Source of the DNA: Promerops cafer
Taxonomy: Eukaryota; Chordata; Aves; Passeriformes; Nectariniidae
Assembly: GCA_013398275.1 (NCBI GenBank)
Contig: VZSE01014412.1
Coordinates: 78,502 to 142,501, forward strand
DNA length: 64,000 bases
Direction of reading: 5' to 3'
The notes under the pieces were generated by a model. It did not search any database. It was not told where the DNA came from and saw nothing but the letters and a program-made list of their open reading frames with translations. Of this stretch, positions 1-12,000 are shown piece by piece; the first letter of the stretch is position 1; every line of letters begins with the position of its first letter. Position numbers and translations under genes: made by a program.

Positions 1-2245
1 AAGTTGTGGGGAAAAAACCAGCCAAACCAGTAATAAAAAGCATCATTGCTGTCAGAGATCAGGGGTGGTGGGAGGGAGGAGAGTTTGCGTTCATAGCATT
101 CACTTTAGCGAGGCTGGAGGAGGGGGGCAGTCTGGATAGCGTGCTGTAGATTGTCTTTCAGTATTAGACAGAGGGAATTTTTTTGAAAATTAAGATTAAT
201 ACAAAAATGAATCATCATAAAACTCCGAAGCAAAATTTCCTGCTCTTATTTTAGATCTGTCTTTGACGGATGGTACAATAGGGTTTTTTTTAGTATAGGT
301 ATATGTATATATACATAGAAGCTTTTTTCCGATTGACATTCATCTTGACAAATGGAGATGTAATCACATGGGGCTGACCAGGTTTCCTACAGCAGCTGTT
401 TGGTGGAAAAGGGCTGCAAGAGCCCTTGGCAAGGGTGCTGGGCTGCCTGGGAGGCAGTGGGTGGACAGCCATGGCTCTGACCAGAGCAACCAGGCAGCTG
501 CTGGAACCTGGGCAGACTCATTGAGCTGGCTTGACCACAGCTTGAGAAGTGATAACATTTGTGTAGGTGCAGGATTGGGCTGTGAGGTACCTATGTGTGT
601 CCTACTGCATTGAACAGCTAGGTGAATAACCCACCTGAGAGCTAGAGGCAGTCTTCTCCAAGATAACCACGGGTGGTCAAGGAAAGGGAGTTAATGAAAC
701 AGCAATTAAATGAATTAAATGAAACTCAATTAAACCCCTAGTCTTTCTTACTATTCAGGTAGAACAACCCTTCTGAACCAGGCAGGGTTGATGCTAAGAG
801 TATTTATCACTGATGTGGAAGAAAGGATCAGCACAGGAATGACTGAACAAGTTTAGTTTAGTCCATTGAATCCGCTCCCATCAGAGACAGGTTTGCTGCT
901 CTGCGTGTTAGATGTGGGACCTGAGAAATGGAGCACTCCAATGTACTTTTAACTCCAGATTTTAAGGGGTCTTTGCAGTTTAATATAATCTGAAATTATA
1001 ACTTTTTTGTGTTGTGGTTTTCTCTTTTGGTGATGTACGTATTACAGTATAATCTCCTTCTCAAGTATACAGGATAAAATTATGCAGCCACTACTCCCCT
1101 GTGGCTCTCACCTGAACAAACCATGCATTATATCACCATGATGAACTCACGTGCACAAAATTATGCTCAGCATGATTTTTTGGGGGATTTATGCTCAAAA
1201 CACATATTCAACACCTAAACACTAGGGAAGGCTCCATGAATCCTCTCAAATACGGCCTTCAGCCCCAAAAGTCCTTCATCACCTCTGTCAGTAAAATCTC
1301 CAGGTACTGAGGATATTTTTGGTGAGTCTGTGTCCCCACACTGCAGAAGCCTTCCCACACTGCAGAAGCCTTCCTGCTTCCAAAGTTTCAGCAAGACTCT
1401 CAAAGCATCCACCTGGACACTTGGACTGCCAGGTCTTGGTTCTACCAGATATCCCTGCTTACTCATTGCCTCCCAAACTCAGCTAGAGATGAGCAGGGTA
1501 AGTTTATAATTTTTGTTTGGTAGGTTTACTATCCTCTAGACATAGCCGCTCAAAAGTCCCTGCTGTGCCTGTTCAGAAGAGAAGCTGAGCATCCAATATC
1601 CCAGTCCCACGTGGGAAAGACACTTCAGCATATCTCAAGAGCTTTGGTCTCATTATGGGGGCCTATTTTTGTGTGTTTATTCTAATCACTGAACTACTCT
1701 TTCTCCTATACCTATCACTGGCAATATAAAGGCCATAGCTGCCAGCTAAGAGTGGTTTAACTGACTTCAGACACCTTTGAGGAATGGGGTGGTAGAGATT
1801 AGGACAGCCTGCAGCAAATGCAGGGACATCAGAATGAAAGAGAACTGGCAAAATGGCTATCAAGTCAATAGCTCAGTGTTAGATGTTTCAATCTAACACA
1901 GTACATGCTGTTCTGTGACCCCAAACCTGTTAAGTGCCCTAGTACTTCAGATCATACCAAAGACTTGCCAGGCAGAGCACTGAAATATCAAAAGATAAAT
2001 CTGTGTATTTTCTACACTGAAAATGTACTAAGTGCTTTATTCTTCTCTATATCATGTTATCTGTGAATTGAGTAGTTATATCCCTGAGAAATCCAGAAAC
2101 ATAGATCATCTGATCATCTTATATTCATCTGCAGTATCCCTGACCCAAATAAAATGAATGTGTAAGCCTGCACAGCAATCCCTTCCTGCACTATATTACA
2201 AAGAATTCCAGTATAATACAAATAGTCATTAAGCCATTTGTTTCA
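1..2245. other. Intergenic sequence downstream of TNFAIP3
   Basis: No gene recognised. It holds a 19-bp tandem duplication at 1335-1372 and AT-rich stretches. The small open frames show no family signature. Confidence 0.7.
1335..1372. repeat. 19-bp tandem duplication
   Basis: CCCACACTGCAGAAGCCTT repeated twice head to tail without mismatch. Confidence 0.95.
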
Positions 2246-2620
2246 TATTGGGATTGTTTAGCCTGGAGAAAAAGGGGCTCAGGAGAGACCTTATCACACT
2301 CTGCAGCTACATGAAAGGAGGTTGTACCCAGGTGAGAGTCAGTCTCTTCTCCCACATAAAAGTGACAGGACAAGAGGAAATGGCCTCAAATTGCACCAGG
2401 GGAGTTTTAGATTAGGTAATAGGAAAAATTCCCTCACTAAAATAATTATCAGGCATTGGAAAAGCCTGCCCAGGAAAATGTTTGAGTCTCCATCCCTGGG
2501 AGTGTTCAAAAAAGGTGTGGATGTGGCACCTGGGGACATGGTATAGTGGTATTAGGTTAACAGTGGGAGTCAGTGATCTTGGCAATTTCTTCCAGTCTTA
2601 ACAATTCTGTGATTATCTAC
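2246..2620 (+). mobile_element. CR1 LINE, 5'-truncated, end of ORF2 plus 3' tail
   Basis: Starts at TTGTTTAGCCTGGAGAAAAA and runs through AGACCTTATCAC, AGGAGGTTGTACC, GACAGGACAAGAGGAAATGG and CATCCCTGGGAGTGTTCAAA to a tail CAATTCTGTGATTA. Translated, it keeps DRTRGNGLKL and ESPSLGVFKK of the CR1 reverse-transcriptase C terminus, with small changes. Confidence 0.9.
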
Positions 2621-4289
2621 TAATTTTGCCTTTCTGCTAAGAAAAAAAATCTCTGGCTATCAAAGATAAGTGTCTTAGAAAAGAGCCTTCTTTTCTAAGT
2701 GAAGTGGTCACAAAAAGGGAGACTCCAAATAAAAGTTCTCTCTTGCAGAACAGGAAGGAAAAATAGATGAACTTGAAGAGTTGTCTGGGCAAAGAGCAGA
2801 AAGCATCAAGAGGGTCAAAATCCCCTAGGGACATAAGGGAAATACCAGAGTATTAAAAAAAAAAAAGGCCCCACTTGCTTTAATGTTCCCACACAAGTAA
2901 ATCACAAGAGACAGGCTGGGCTCTCATTTACATGGGAGCTTCAGAATGAGACCAGCCTCATGTGACACAAGGGTTATGAGTAATGGGCCCAGAGAACAGC
3001 AGAGAAGTATCAGTGGGATCTGGGGCATTCAATCTGAAATCCTCCCTCTCTGCAGAAGTGCAATTAACAGCAAGTGGAGTAAATCAGCCTCCGGACACTG
3101 AGGGTGTCATGATGGAGGTTCTGTCTTTTCAGCGAGCAGGGGCTGGTGGCTGCCCAGAGTGGATGCCATGAGCTGCCTGTATCTCCTGCTGCCTGGCTGC
3201 AGACATCCCTCCCAATCTTCGCCTGTTCTTTCACCACTGAGGGGTCGGCCTGGTGCAAAGTTCAATGAATCACAGGGATGTCTGCATGAGTTGTAACTAA
3301 GGGGTAAGGTGGGTACTGGTCAACAGAGTCAGATTTTGTTAAAGAGAAATATGCTGTAGAGATGGGGCTGGTAGGTCCAGCAGGCTCTGCTCTGGGGGGT
3401 GTAAGCTGACTTCTAGGTTGTATGCTCTGAAAGCAAAGGTAAGCTCTGTGAGTGCAGAGCAAGCTGGATGAAAGACTTAACCAGGACAGACAGCAACTGA
3501 GCTGAGAGGTCAGCCTCTTAGGAAAGTGTCCTTGACTGCACAGGGATGTTTGCAGCCTTGACTAGTATTTTTCTTTCAGGTCACGAGCAACACCTAAAAG
3601 CCATGATAGTGTACAGTATTGCCTGTCTAGGCAGAGGTCTGAAACACCTGAGTGCCAATACAGGAGTTACAGTGCAGAAATCCCCTGGCAAGGAGGCTGG
3701 GTTAGGCTGAGAAGAAAACACTGCTTTCGTGTAGTTTTCCAAACAGCAGTTGGCAACTTGCTCTTCATGAGCTACTGAGCAACTCTGATGCCAAGGCTTC
3801 CCTGCTGTCCCTGGCAGAGGAAAGGTTGTAGGCCTGGTCTGTGCCTTTGGGGCTGCACACACAGCTGTGTGGAGGCTGGGATCATGTGCTGCCATCACCA
3901 TCTCCCAGGGTGGCACTCAAGCACCACTTGTTGGGAATTCCTGAAATAACGGATGGATTAACCCAGAAAGCCAAGGCAAGTCAGTGTAGCTTAGGTTTTG
4001 CTGCAGTCTGAGTCCTGCACCATCCATACTCTCCCACACTCAATCTTCTGGGGACTGAAAATACTCTGCACTCACAGGAGCCAACTCCTTATGCCCAGGT
4101 TCTTCAAGAGAACCAAGAGCCCTTCCTGAGAGAACACCCACTTACAGCAAGTTATCACCTCTTCAAAGCACTTGGCTACATCATCTGCACCAAGGAGCAG
4201 TCGGTAACATGCTGAATGGTAGTGCTGAACAGAAAGGCTTCCTTCAGGGAGTGTCCCATCCTCAGCTATGCTCTCTTGCATAGATATAA
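2621..4289. other. Intergenic sequence between the CR1 and the TNFAIP3 3' end
   Basis: Unique sequence. I see no gene, RNA or repeat apart from an A-run near 2855. Short open frames on both strands have no recognisable domains. Confidence 0.65.
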
Positions 4290-4315
4290 AAATAACAAAT
4301 TCAATCCTTCAATAA

Positions 4316-4321
4316 TTTATT
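4316..4321 (-). promoter_or_regulatory. TNFAIP3: Candidate distal poly(A) signal AATAAA
   Basis: Minus-strand AATAAA, followed within 20-40 nt by a T-rich stretch (GTTATTTTTATAT), which suits a cleavage site near 4290-4305. ATTAAA variants lie nearby on the same strand (around 4449-4455 and 4527-4532), so cleavage could be heterogeneous. Confidence 0.5.
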
Positions 4322-5586
4322 TCTTTATACCAGAGGAAGTTTTTCAGTTATACATTTAAGTTTGTGACTTTCAACACTAGAGTAAATATATGTAAAAAAA
4401 TCCTAGCTGTGCAAATTTCAGATTGCATTGTTTCAAATAATATAAATATTTTAATAAAACATACGTTCACATTACGGTTCACAAAATATATAAAATTTAA
4501 CAGAAATAAGCCATGAGTTATTTAATTTTTTTTTTCTTTTTAGAAACTGCTTTTTTTAGTAACTAGAAAAAGATTCTAAACTTGAGAAGCAAGTTAGAAG
4601 AAGTATCACCTCCAAAATCATAGCAGCAAAACAGATGCTGAAAACTTAAAAGGTGAAAAAGGAGAAGAGAGAAGCAGGTAACAGGCACAGTGGTAAAGCT
4701 GAGGTTGCTAAAGAAAGCATTGCAGATTGAGAAGTGGGTGCATAAACTTCAGGAGTAAAATCTCAACCCTGAAGAACTCTTGTTACTGAGCTCCCAGCTG
4801 TTTGCATGGTAACAGAATCACATTAAGGATGACAGGAAGTGTGAGAAAAATGGGGAGGGAGGGTATGAACAGCACACATACTCCTGACAGTTGCAGTGCA
4901 AGAGAGACAAGAGACAAACTCGTTTCAGAAGTGAAGACAAAGGGCTTTGGGGTTTTTCTTGTCTGTTGGAGGTAATTCCTTCCACACAAGTAGGAAATGG
5001 CAGGATACATTTTCACTATCACATGAGTTTCTTCTGAAACTTCTGTCTTTCCAGCTGTCTTGGGATTTGGGAAAGGATCTAAATGCTGGTTAGGTTAAGC
5101 ATGTTAAAGGAGCAGACCAGTGCTGGTCTTGTTTCTGGCTGTGGTTTGCTGAGGGCTCTGCAACACGGAACTGCTTGCTGTTATCACCCTAAATACCTGC
5201 GGGAGCTCCTGCCCTGGCAAGCTCTGTAAGAACAGCAAGGACACGGGCAAACCAAACCACGTTTCTTCAGATGTCAACCGGAATTTGCATCAGTTTGTTC
5301 TGGGTAATTCCATTCAGGAAGGACTTGCCCCTGACTGATGTATGCAAACATAAAAAGGTCCTGCATCTCCGACAGTAGACATGGCTCCTTGCCTGGGAGA
5401 GGGGAGGTATTGAGAAACAGGCAGAACTGGGAAGTTCTTTGGATTCAAATGCTTCACACTTCCTCCTGGGAAGTCCAAGAATTAAATATGGCATTGTTGG
5501 AGCTTAGTCATGAATGAGAGATCTGTGCAGAAGGCAATGTGACCTTCTCAGCAGTCCTTGTATGCAGTGTTTAGAGGAAGTAGAAA

Positions 5587-5592
5587 TTTATT
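5587..5592 (-). promoter_or_regulatory. TNFAIP3: Candidate proximal poly(A) signal AATAAA
   Basis: Minus-strand AATAAA about 140 nt after the stop codon. If used, it would leave out four of the five ATTTA pentamers. No clear GU-rich downstream element follows it, so it is a weak candidate. Confidence 0.3.
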
Positions 5593-5730
5593 CCCATTCT
5601 TGGGAATAAACATGATCTGAGCAGACAGCTTATGTTTCCTCCCACCCTCCCACTCCCAGGACTGTTAAGTGTTTTGGACGTAGCACCATTTCAGGGAAGG
5701 AAGTAGCTGGTATCACTTTCTTGTTCCCCA

Positions 5731-6012
5731 CTAGCCATAGATCTGTTTGAACTGGAAGCATTCATTGCAGTAGCCGTTGCACTTGGCATTGCCATAGTGA
5801 TCACAGGCAGGGGCTCGGCAGCGTTGCTTGGGAGGCTCCTGTGCCACCGGCTCCCTGGCACTCCCCGACGGTGGCAGCTGACCAAGGTGCCGGCACTCCG
5901 GGCACAGGTCATCACTTCTGCAGGCCAGGTTGTTTCTACACGAAGCCACAGCACACTGTCTCTTCTGGGTACTCAATGCTGCTCGCTGCACATCTCTGTG
6001 CTGCCCTGTTCT
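5731..6012 (-). CDS. TNFAIP3: TNFAIP3 exon 9 coding part: zinc fingers 6-7 and stop (residues 707-799)
   Basis: The acceptor is tatttttcaag. The exon starts RTGQHRDV, then ZnF6 (C726/C731/C743/C746), a short linker and ZnF7 (C771/C776/C788/C791), ending in CNECFQFKQIYG and TAG at 5731-5733. ZnF7 is the linear (M1) ubiquitin-binding finger in mammals, and its last 30 or so residues are nearly identical to human here. The same exon continues as the 3'UTR below 5731. Confidence 0.97.
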   Translation of the reverse strand, partial: RTGQHRDVQRAALSTQKRQCAVASCRNNLACRSDDLCPECRHLGQLPPSGSAREPVAQEPPKQRCRAPACDHYGNAKCNGYCNECFQFKQIYG

Positions 6013-9000
6013 CTTGAAAAATATTAAAACACACTGTCAGTTGCTGTGCTGGCAGCACAAATGGCTTTTCATTTCCTTTTTACTCTGCCCGTGGTTTGTT
6101 TAGGTAACCACTTGGGGATTGTTCACAGGCACTTCTACCAAGTGCAATACCAAGAGCCAAGTTGAGTTTTACCAAAGGAAATCACGAATTCTGTCATTTC
6201 TTAGGAAAAAATACTGGTTTTTTTAATCTTTGGCAACCCTCAATTCTACAAGGACCAAAAAAACCAAATTTAAAAAAGCCTTATCTGGAACAAAGACAAT
6301 CTGTGATGGACTCAATCAAAATGCAACTTGAACCCCTTGACATAGTTGCACAGCTCTAAGGGTAAGAACGAAAATCCCTCCCCAGTCAACAAAATAACCT
6401 AGCTGTTGATCCCATTGCTTCCACTGAAATTGCTGGCAAAATCCCAGCTGAGGTAAAACTCAGCATGGCTAAACTGAGAACGACTTTTTATGAGTGCTGC
6501 TCAACTGCAGCAGAAAAAAATCATTATATGCTCTATGCTTGTCTTTCCATGATAGTTAAGACACAGTCACATGAGGATTTTCTAGTATGGATCTCAGGTT
6601 GTTCCCAGAAGAGGAAAACAAGCCGCGCTAAACAAGAGGAAGATTTTGAGAAGTTCACACTTACTTCTGGCTGTCTCACCAGCTGTTCTTCTGTCCTTCT
6701 GGCTTCCTGGAATCGCTGGTTCTGGGCTATAATGAAGCAGTTCTGGCAGTACCCCTCGAGCATTGTGCTGCCCAGGGTGCCGCAGTCGCGCCGCTGGCAA
6801 GACACAGTGTTACGGAAGCCGGCGGCGGAGCTCCGCGTCTGATCTGCTGCCGAAGACTTCCTCTGAGATCTCCTCTGCTGGCGTAGCAAAACACTGTCTG
6901 TAATGCAAAGCATAAACAGGAGCACTTTGAATGTGACCAATAGATCTGATGACCCAAAGCAGCTATAGAAAGCTCCCCACCTTAAAAATGAAAATAAAAA
7001 GATCAACTAGCCTCAAGCATGGTTTTTTAACAATCTTGAGATCCCCCCAGTTGGTACATCTTTCTTCATGTTACATAAATAAGCCTGCTAATGCAGCCTA
7101 ATTTTCATATAAGTTGTTGAAACAGATGATTTGGAAAAAACTTGCCCTAAGTGGGAATCCTGTATCCCACTGAAGTCAAGATGAATTTCACCTTTGACTT
7201 CACTCTGACTGTCATATGTGACCTCCCTCATTTCAGCCTCCCTCATTTCAGTCACTTCAGATAATTGAAGTACAGTGGTACAGAGCTTAAGGGGAAAAAG
7301 TGCATTATACTTTTTAGTCTCATGAAGCAATCTTATATATTCCACAATCAGAGGAAAAAAAAATTCATTGTGAGCAATGCTGGAAAATAAGGTATTGCAC
7401 GCTGGCATAGAAGTTCCTTAATCTGAATGCACGTGGAAATCTCAGTGTTGTGAAAGATGTCTCTGCCAATGGCAGGGGGGTTGAATTAGACGATCTTTAA
7501 AGGTCCCTCCCAACCCAACCTATTCTTTATTTGTATTGGCAAACTTATCAGCAATAAAATAGCCTGAAGAGGTAAGTAATAACTCTCTCTTACATATGCC
7601 TTTCAGGCTCTATACCTAAGGGCTCTTTACCTGTGAAACAGGGCAGTAGCATGAAAGATGAAGATTTCATGCTGTGATTTATTCACAGACTATTGCCTTT
7701 TTGAAGGTCAGTCTTAAAACACACATGCACACACACACAGGGTATTACCAAGGAAGATTTCAAGATAGGGTATAACAACACACTCCTCAGTTACTCCAAA
7801 ATACAAGCTAATTACCTACAGTCAAATTCTACTTGCTCTGCTTGTCAAGGCAACTACAGCGGTTACTCCAGAGTATTATACCTATTACATCCAGAACAGA
7901 TAGAGATCTACAGATTCTTCAAGGCTTTTTAAACACCTTGCTAACATAATGGATTTTCAGTACCTTCCATACATTTACAGCATTTCCCTCACTCACCTCC
8001 ACAAATTGTCTAGCTGTGAAGAAAATTTATACCAAACCATGACTGCAGTGGATGATGGGGAGGTATCAAAAGCCACCCCCTCCTGAGTTGGTTTTGCTTC
8101 CATCAAAGCTGAAAGGAAGTTTTACAAGAGATTTCACAGATTTCTCACACTGCTGCCATGTAACCCTTTATGGTATGCTGGTTTTGGCTGGGGTAAAGTT
8201 AATTTTCTCCACAGTGGCTGTTATGGGGCTGTGTTTTGGATTTGTGCTGAGCACAAGGTTGATAATATTGAGATGTTTTTGTTATTGCTGAGCAGGGCTT
8301 ACACAGAGCCAAGGCCTTTTCTGCTTTTCACACTGCCCTGCTGGCAAGGGTGCATGGGAGGTTGGGAGAAGACACAGCCTGAACACCTGCCTGCCCATGG
8401 CAAACAATGAATTAATTCTTTGTTTTGCTTGCATATGCAGCTTTTGCTCTTCCTATTAAACTCTCTCTATCCCAACCCATGAGCTCTCCAGCTTTTACGT
8501 TTCTGATTCTCTACCTGATCCCGCTGGTGGGAGAGTGAGAGAGCAGCTGTGTGGGGCTTGGTTGCTGGCTGGGGTTAAACCATGACAATGGGATAATAAC
8601 AGACAGAAAATCACCTTCTGCTCACACTGTTTTCATTACTCCCTGCCCTTTCATCACCTAGTACACACAGAACTTCACAGTTCAAGGAGGCTGACCTGCA
8701 GCCAAAGTCTGTCAAAGCTCACTCCATCTCCACTTACCATGGTTTTCCCTGTACTCAAAGAAACACAGCGTGCAAAAGCCCTCATTTTGTGATGTCCCAA
8801 AAAACTTGCAACCAGGCTTCCTACAGAGGTTGCCTCCCCTGTTCTGCTCTGGAGGCATTGCTGGTGGCGGGGGCTCCTTGCCATGGCTGTTGGGAGCCTG
8901 ATGGCAGGAGTGCTGGTGGAGGATCTGTGAGATCTGGGACGGGTCAGATGTTGATCTCTGGTGGCACGTGGGCAGGAAAGCAGGACTGCCATTTGGGGAC

Positions 9001-12000
9001 TGCTCTGTAGACCTTTTGAAGCAAGTGCTGCATATGCCATTGAAGGTCCTCTTGGCCTTTTGACGGCACATTTTGCATGTGGCATAGTCTAAGTGTCTCT
9101 GGTCATCCAAGTTGTTGCAGGGACTGAGCTGTCTGGAGTTGTAGCAGCGTTCACACAGGCCATTGTGTTGCACATTCAATGTGAAGGGGCAGTCTGGGGT
9201 CCTGCACTTCATGGCTGTGGTTTCACTGTACAGGAAAAGGCTCGGAGCAGTTGGAGGTGCAGAGCGAGGCTCTGTTACAGGTCCTTCAGATGTCCATCCC
9301 CCAGGTTCACAAATATCCCCACGGGAGGAGCCTGACCCTGCTGCCTTCAGCTTCTCAGGTGCTGCTTTGGAGGTCTGCTTTCTTCCTTTGTTTCCTTGGG
9401 ACCTCTGCTCAAAGCACTCATGGCAGTAGGGCTGGGTGTTCACAGACATGTAGAAAGGGCAATTTGGCGTTTCACATTTCATCTGTAAGAGGGAGAGCTG
9501 GGAAAGTGACAGTTCCTGTCTGTTCCTGGAACATGTCTCTCTTCTAGCAGGTTCAGCATTCTCCTGCCACTTCTTGTACTCATGCTGTACCAGTTGAAAG
9601 TAATCTTCCACGAGGTTTATTTCTTTGGGTAGGTTGCTTTCATCTAACCTGACAGTCAAAAAAGGAAGATTGCATCAGTGGTTGAAAAGAGCAGATGGTG
9701 GGGGTGGAAGCAAACACAAGCTATGTGGGAAGAAAATGTAGATTTAATGCACATCCATATTACTCAGATAGAAGATCTGGGATGTTACACTGTTGCTGTA
9801 AATGGAAATAATTTTAAAAGCACGTGTTCAGTGATGGAGACTTTCACATCTGAAATAAATGTCCTGACAATGCTAAACAGAAGCATTCTTAAAAGGCTTT
9901 GCTAGGTGAGGGTTTTCTGTCTAAGAGCTGTTTGCACAAAGAATATGGGTAATCTCTCAGAAGCAGAAAGTCCCTTAAATGGTGAAATTCTCTGAGGACC
10001 AGTGCTCAGCTGAGCAGAGGTTAGAGTAGAAGACCCCTTTCTTCATCAACCCACACTAAGAACAAGCCCTTCCTACAGTGGGCTCAGCATTTCATGATAC
10101 AGTTTATCATGAAATCTGCTCCTGGTTCTGCCCTGTTGGGTCTGTATTTACCAGCAAAATTCTTCTAACAAACTGTGGGGCTTCATTGTGTGCAATGCTA
10201 GCATCCATCACACCATCTTTACTCTGCCTCCAGCTGCAAAGAAAACCCTACACTGGAGGTTCACCATGCCACAGTTGGTAGGATGAGGAGCTAACATTTC
10301 TGGCAATACTCCAGAACACATCTAGGCAGAGCAACTAGGGAAGCTCAAGTGCTACCCTTTATGTGTGCACATATCCTTCGGGTAGAAGGACTTCAATTTT
10401 CAAGGCCCCTACACCAGAACCAGCCAACAGCATAAAGATTCCTTTCCGTGCGGTAGTGGGAGCAAAGACAGAGGATACAGGGAGTTACTGCCCTCCATCA
10501 GTTCTGAGGGGACTGGCTGGGCATCACTGCCATTGTCCACTGAATATGAGAAGCTGATGGGTGTTGCCAGCCGCTCCCTGCATGTTACTGATGCTCAACC
10601 ATCAGGGGGATGAGCAGAGATGCTGGTTCCTCCACCGGCCACAGCTTCCTGCCCAATGCCGCACGAAACAGCCCAGGGTGTTGAGGCATCTGTGCTCAGA
10701 ACATACTGCCAAGTACTTTCCCCAGGGCAGCCAAAATTACACCAACTGCCCATTATGCAATGTGCCCTTACACAAAGCACAAGAGCTTGGGCTAGTTCCT
10801 GCATTTAACTACTTTTCAGCCACCCTCCTGTGTAATCCAGAAGTCAGTGAAACTAATCAAATTGATTTTTTCTTCTAAAATGCTAGTTTCAGTTTGCTAA
10901 GTCTGAATACATTTTTGCCTTTAAATTTGAGACTGGCCTCAGCTCATACTACTTCAAAATATATCAACAGTAATGCCAATGCTTCATATTTCAGGTAGTA
11001 AACACATGGACCACCTAGGAAGGAAGGAAAGACCAAAAGAACACACTGGGCTGCCCAGCTTGTCCCACCTCTGTAAACAAGATAACTTTGAGGAAACAGG
11101 AATGGCACTCACTTTGCAGCATTAATTAGATGAGTTGTACCATGATCCCAGCCTTGCACTGGAATTTCTATCACTATCAAGTAGTCTTTTAGCAGCTGCT
11201 CTTTCTCCCTCTCTTCTGCATCTGTCAGAAAGTGCACATTCAAATCCTCAAATCTGCCTTGTTCACTGGTGACCAGGGGGACAGCCCGGATTTCTGTGGG
11301 GAAACAAGATGGATTAACTCACACACACACAAACACATACAGATATGTATACGTATACGTATACGTATATGTATATGTATATTTACACACACGTAACCAG
11401 CCAGTTAGGAATAACCATAAAATGAAACACATGGAGATATCACCACTAAATTTTTGAGAGTGAGGAGAACAGCTGGGCAGAGCAATCAGTTTCTATATGG
11501 TACCACTGGGGGAGGTCACAGACACAGCTATATCACAAACTCAGCCCCATCCCACAGTAGTTTTAATGTCCCCATAGCAACTATCTTCTCCATGTGAACA
11601 GGATTGTAGATATTTGTAATGCCTTTTGGTGGGATGATGGACCTAGAGAACTGCTGTCCAGCAGTTACCAGCTGTAACCTGGACCTAGAGAACTGCTGTC
11701 CACTCAGAAGAGATGCGTTAAAAATGGTAAAGCCATGTATTTCATTATTCCTGCCAGGCAGTGGTACCCTGCTGTGAGACTGCATCCTTCAAAGCTTCTT
11801 CTCTTATGATGTGGAAAGGAGGCCAGAACACAACAAAGCAGAGGCTACCCTTTGACCAATTCCAGCCTGCAAGCAGGTGAGTTGCACTCTACTTTCAATC
11901 AATATCTTGAAGGTAACCTTTAGTTTCTACTCAGATTAACAGACAAAGCTCTTTCTGCTCACATTTTAAGAATATATTTCAAATGAATCTTATTTAACTT

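Larger units (their letters stand above)
4290..5730 (-). other. TNFAIP3: Probable TNFAIP3 3'UTR
   Basis: No splice signal or other gene separates the stop codon from an AT-rich zone at 4.3-4.56 kb with poly(A)-type hexamers. On the minus strand five ATTTA pentamers occur (plus positions 4383-4387, 4443-4447, 5080-5084, 5190-5194, 5483-5487), as expected for the AU-rich tail of an immediate-early inflammatory mRNA. The length of about 1.4 kb is somewhat shorter than my recollection of about 2 kb for human. The true 3' end is inferred, not seen. Confidence 0.55.
6898..8737 (-). other. TNFAIP3: TNFAIP3 intron 7 (1.84 kb)
   Basis: Hosts an antisense solo LTR and an antisense CR1 tail (listed separately) and a 15-bp tandem duplication at 7222-7251. 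About a quarter of the intron is transposon-derived. Confidence 0.9.

Noticed and set aside
4072..4281. 69-codon minus-strand frame just past the 3'UTR
   Set aside because: No recognisable family, no start or splice support; probably chance.
5797..6027. Plus-strand frames opposite TNFAIP3 exons 7-9
   Set aside because: Antisense shadows of the conserved zinc-finger coding sequence.
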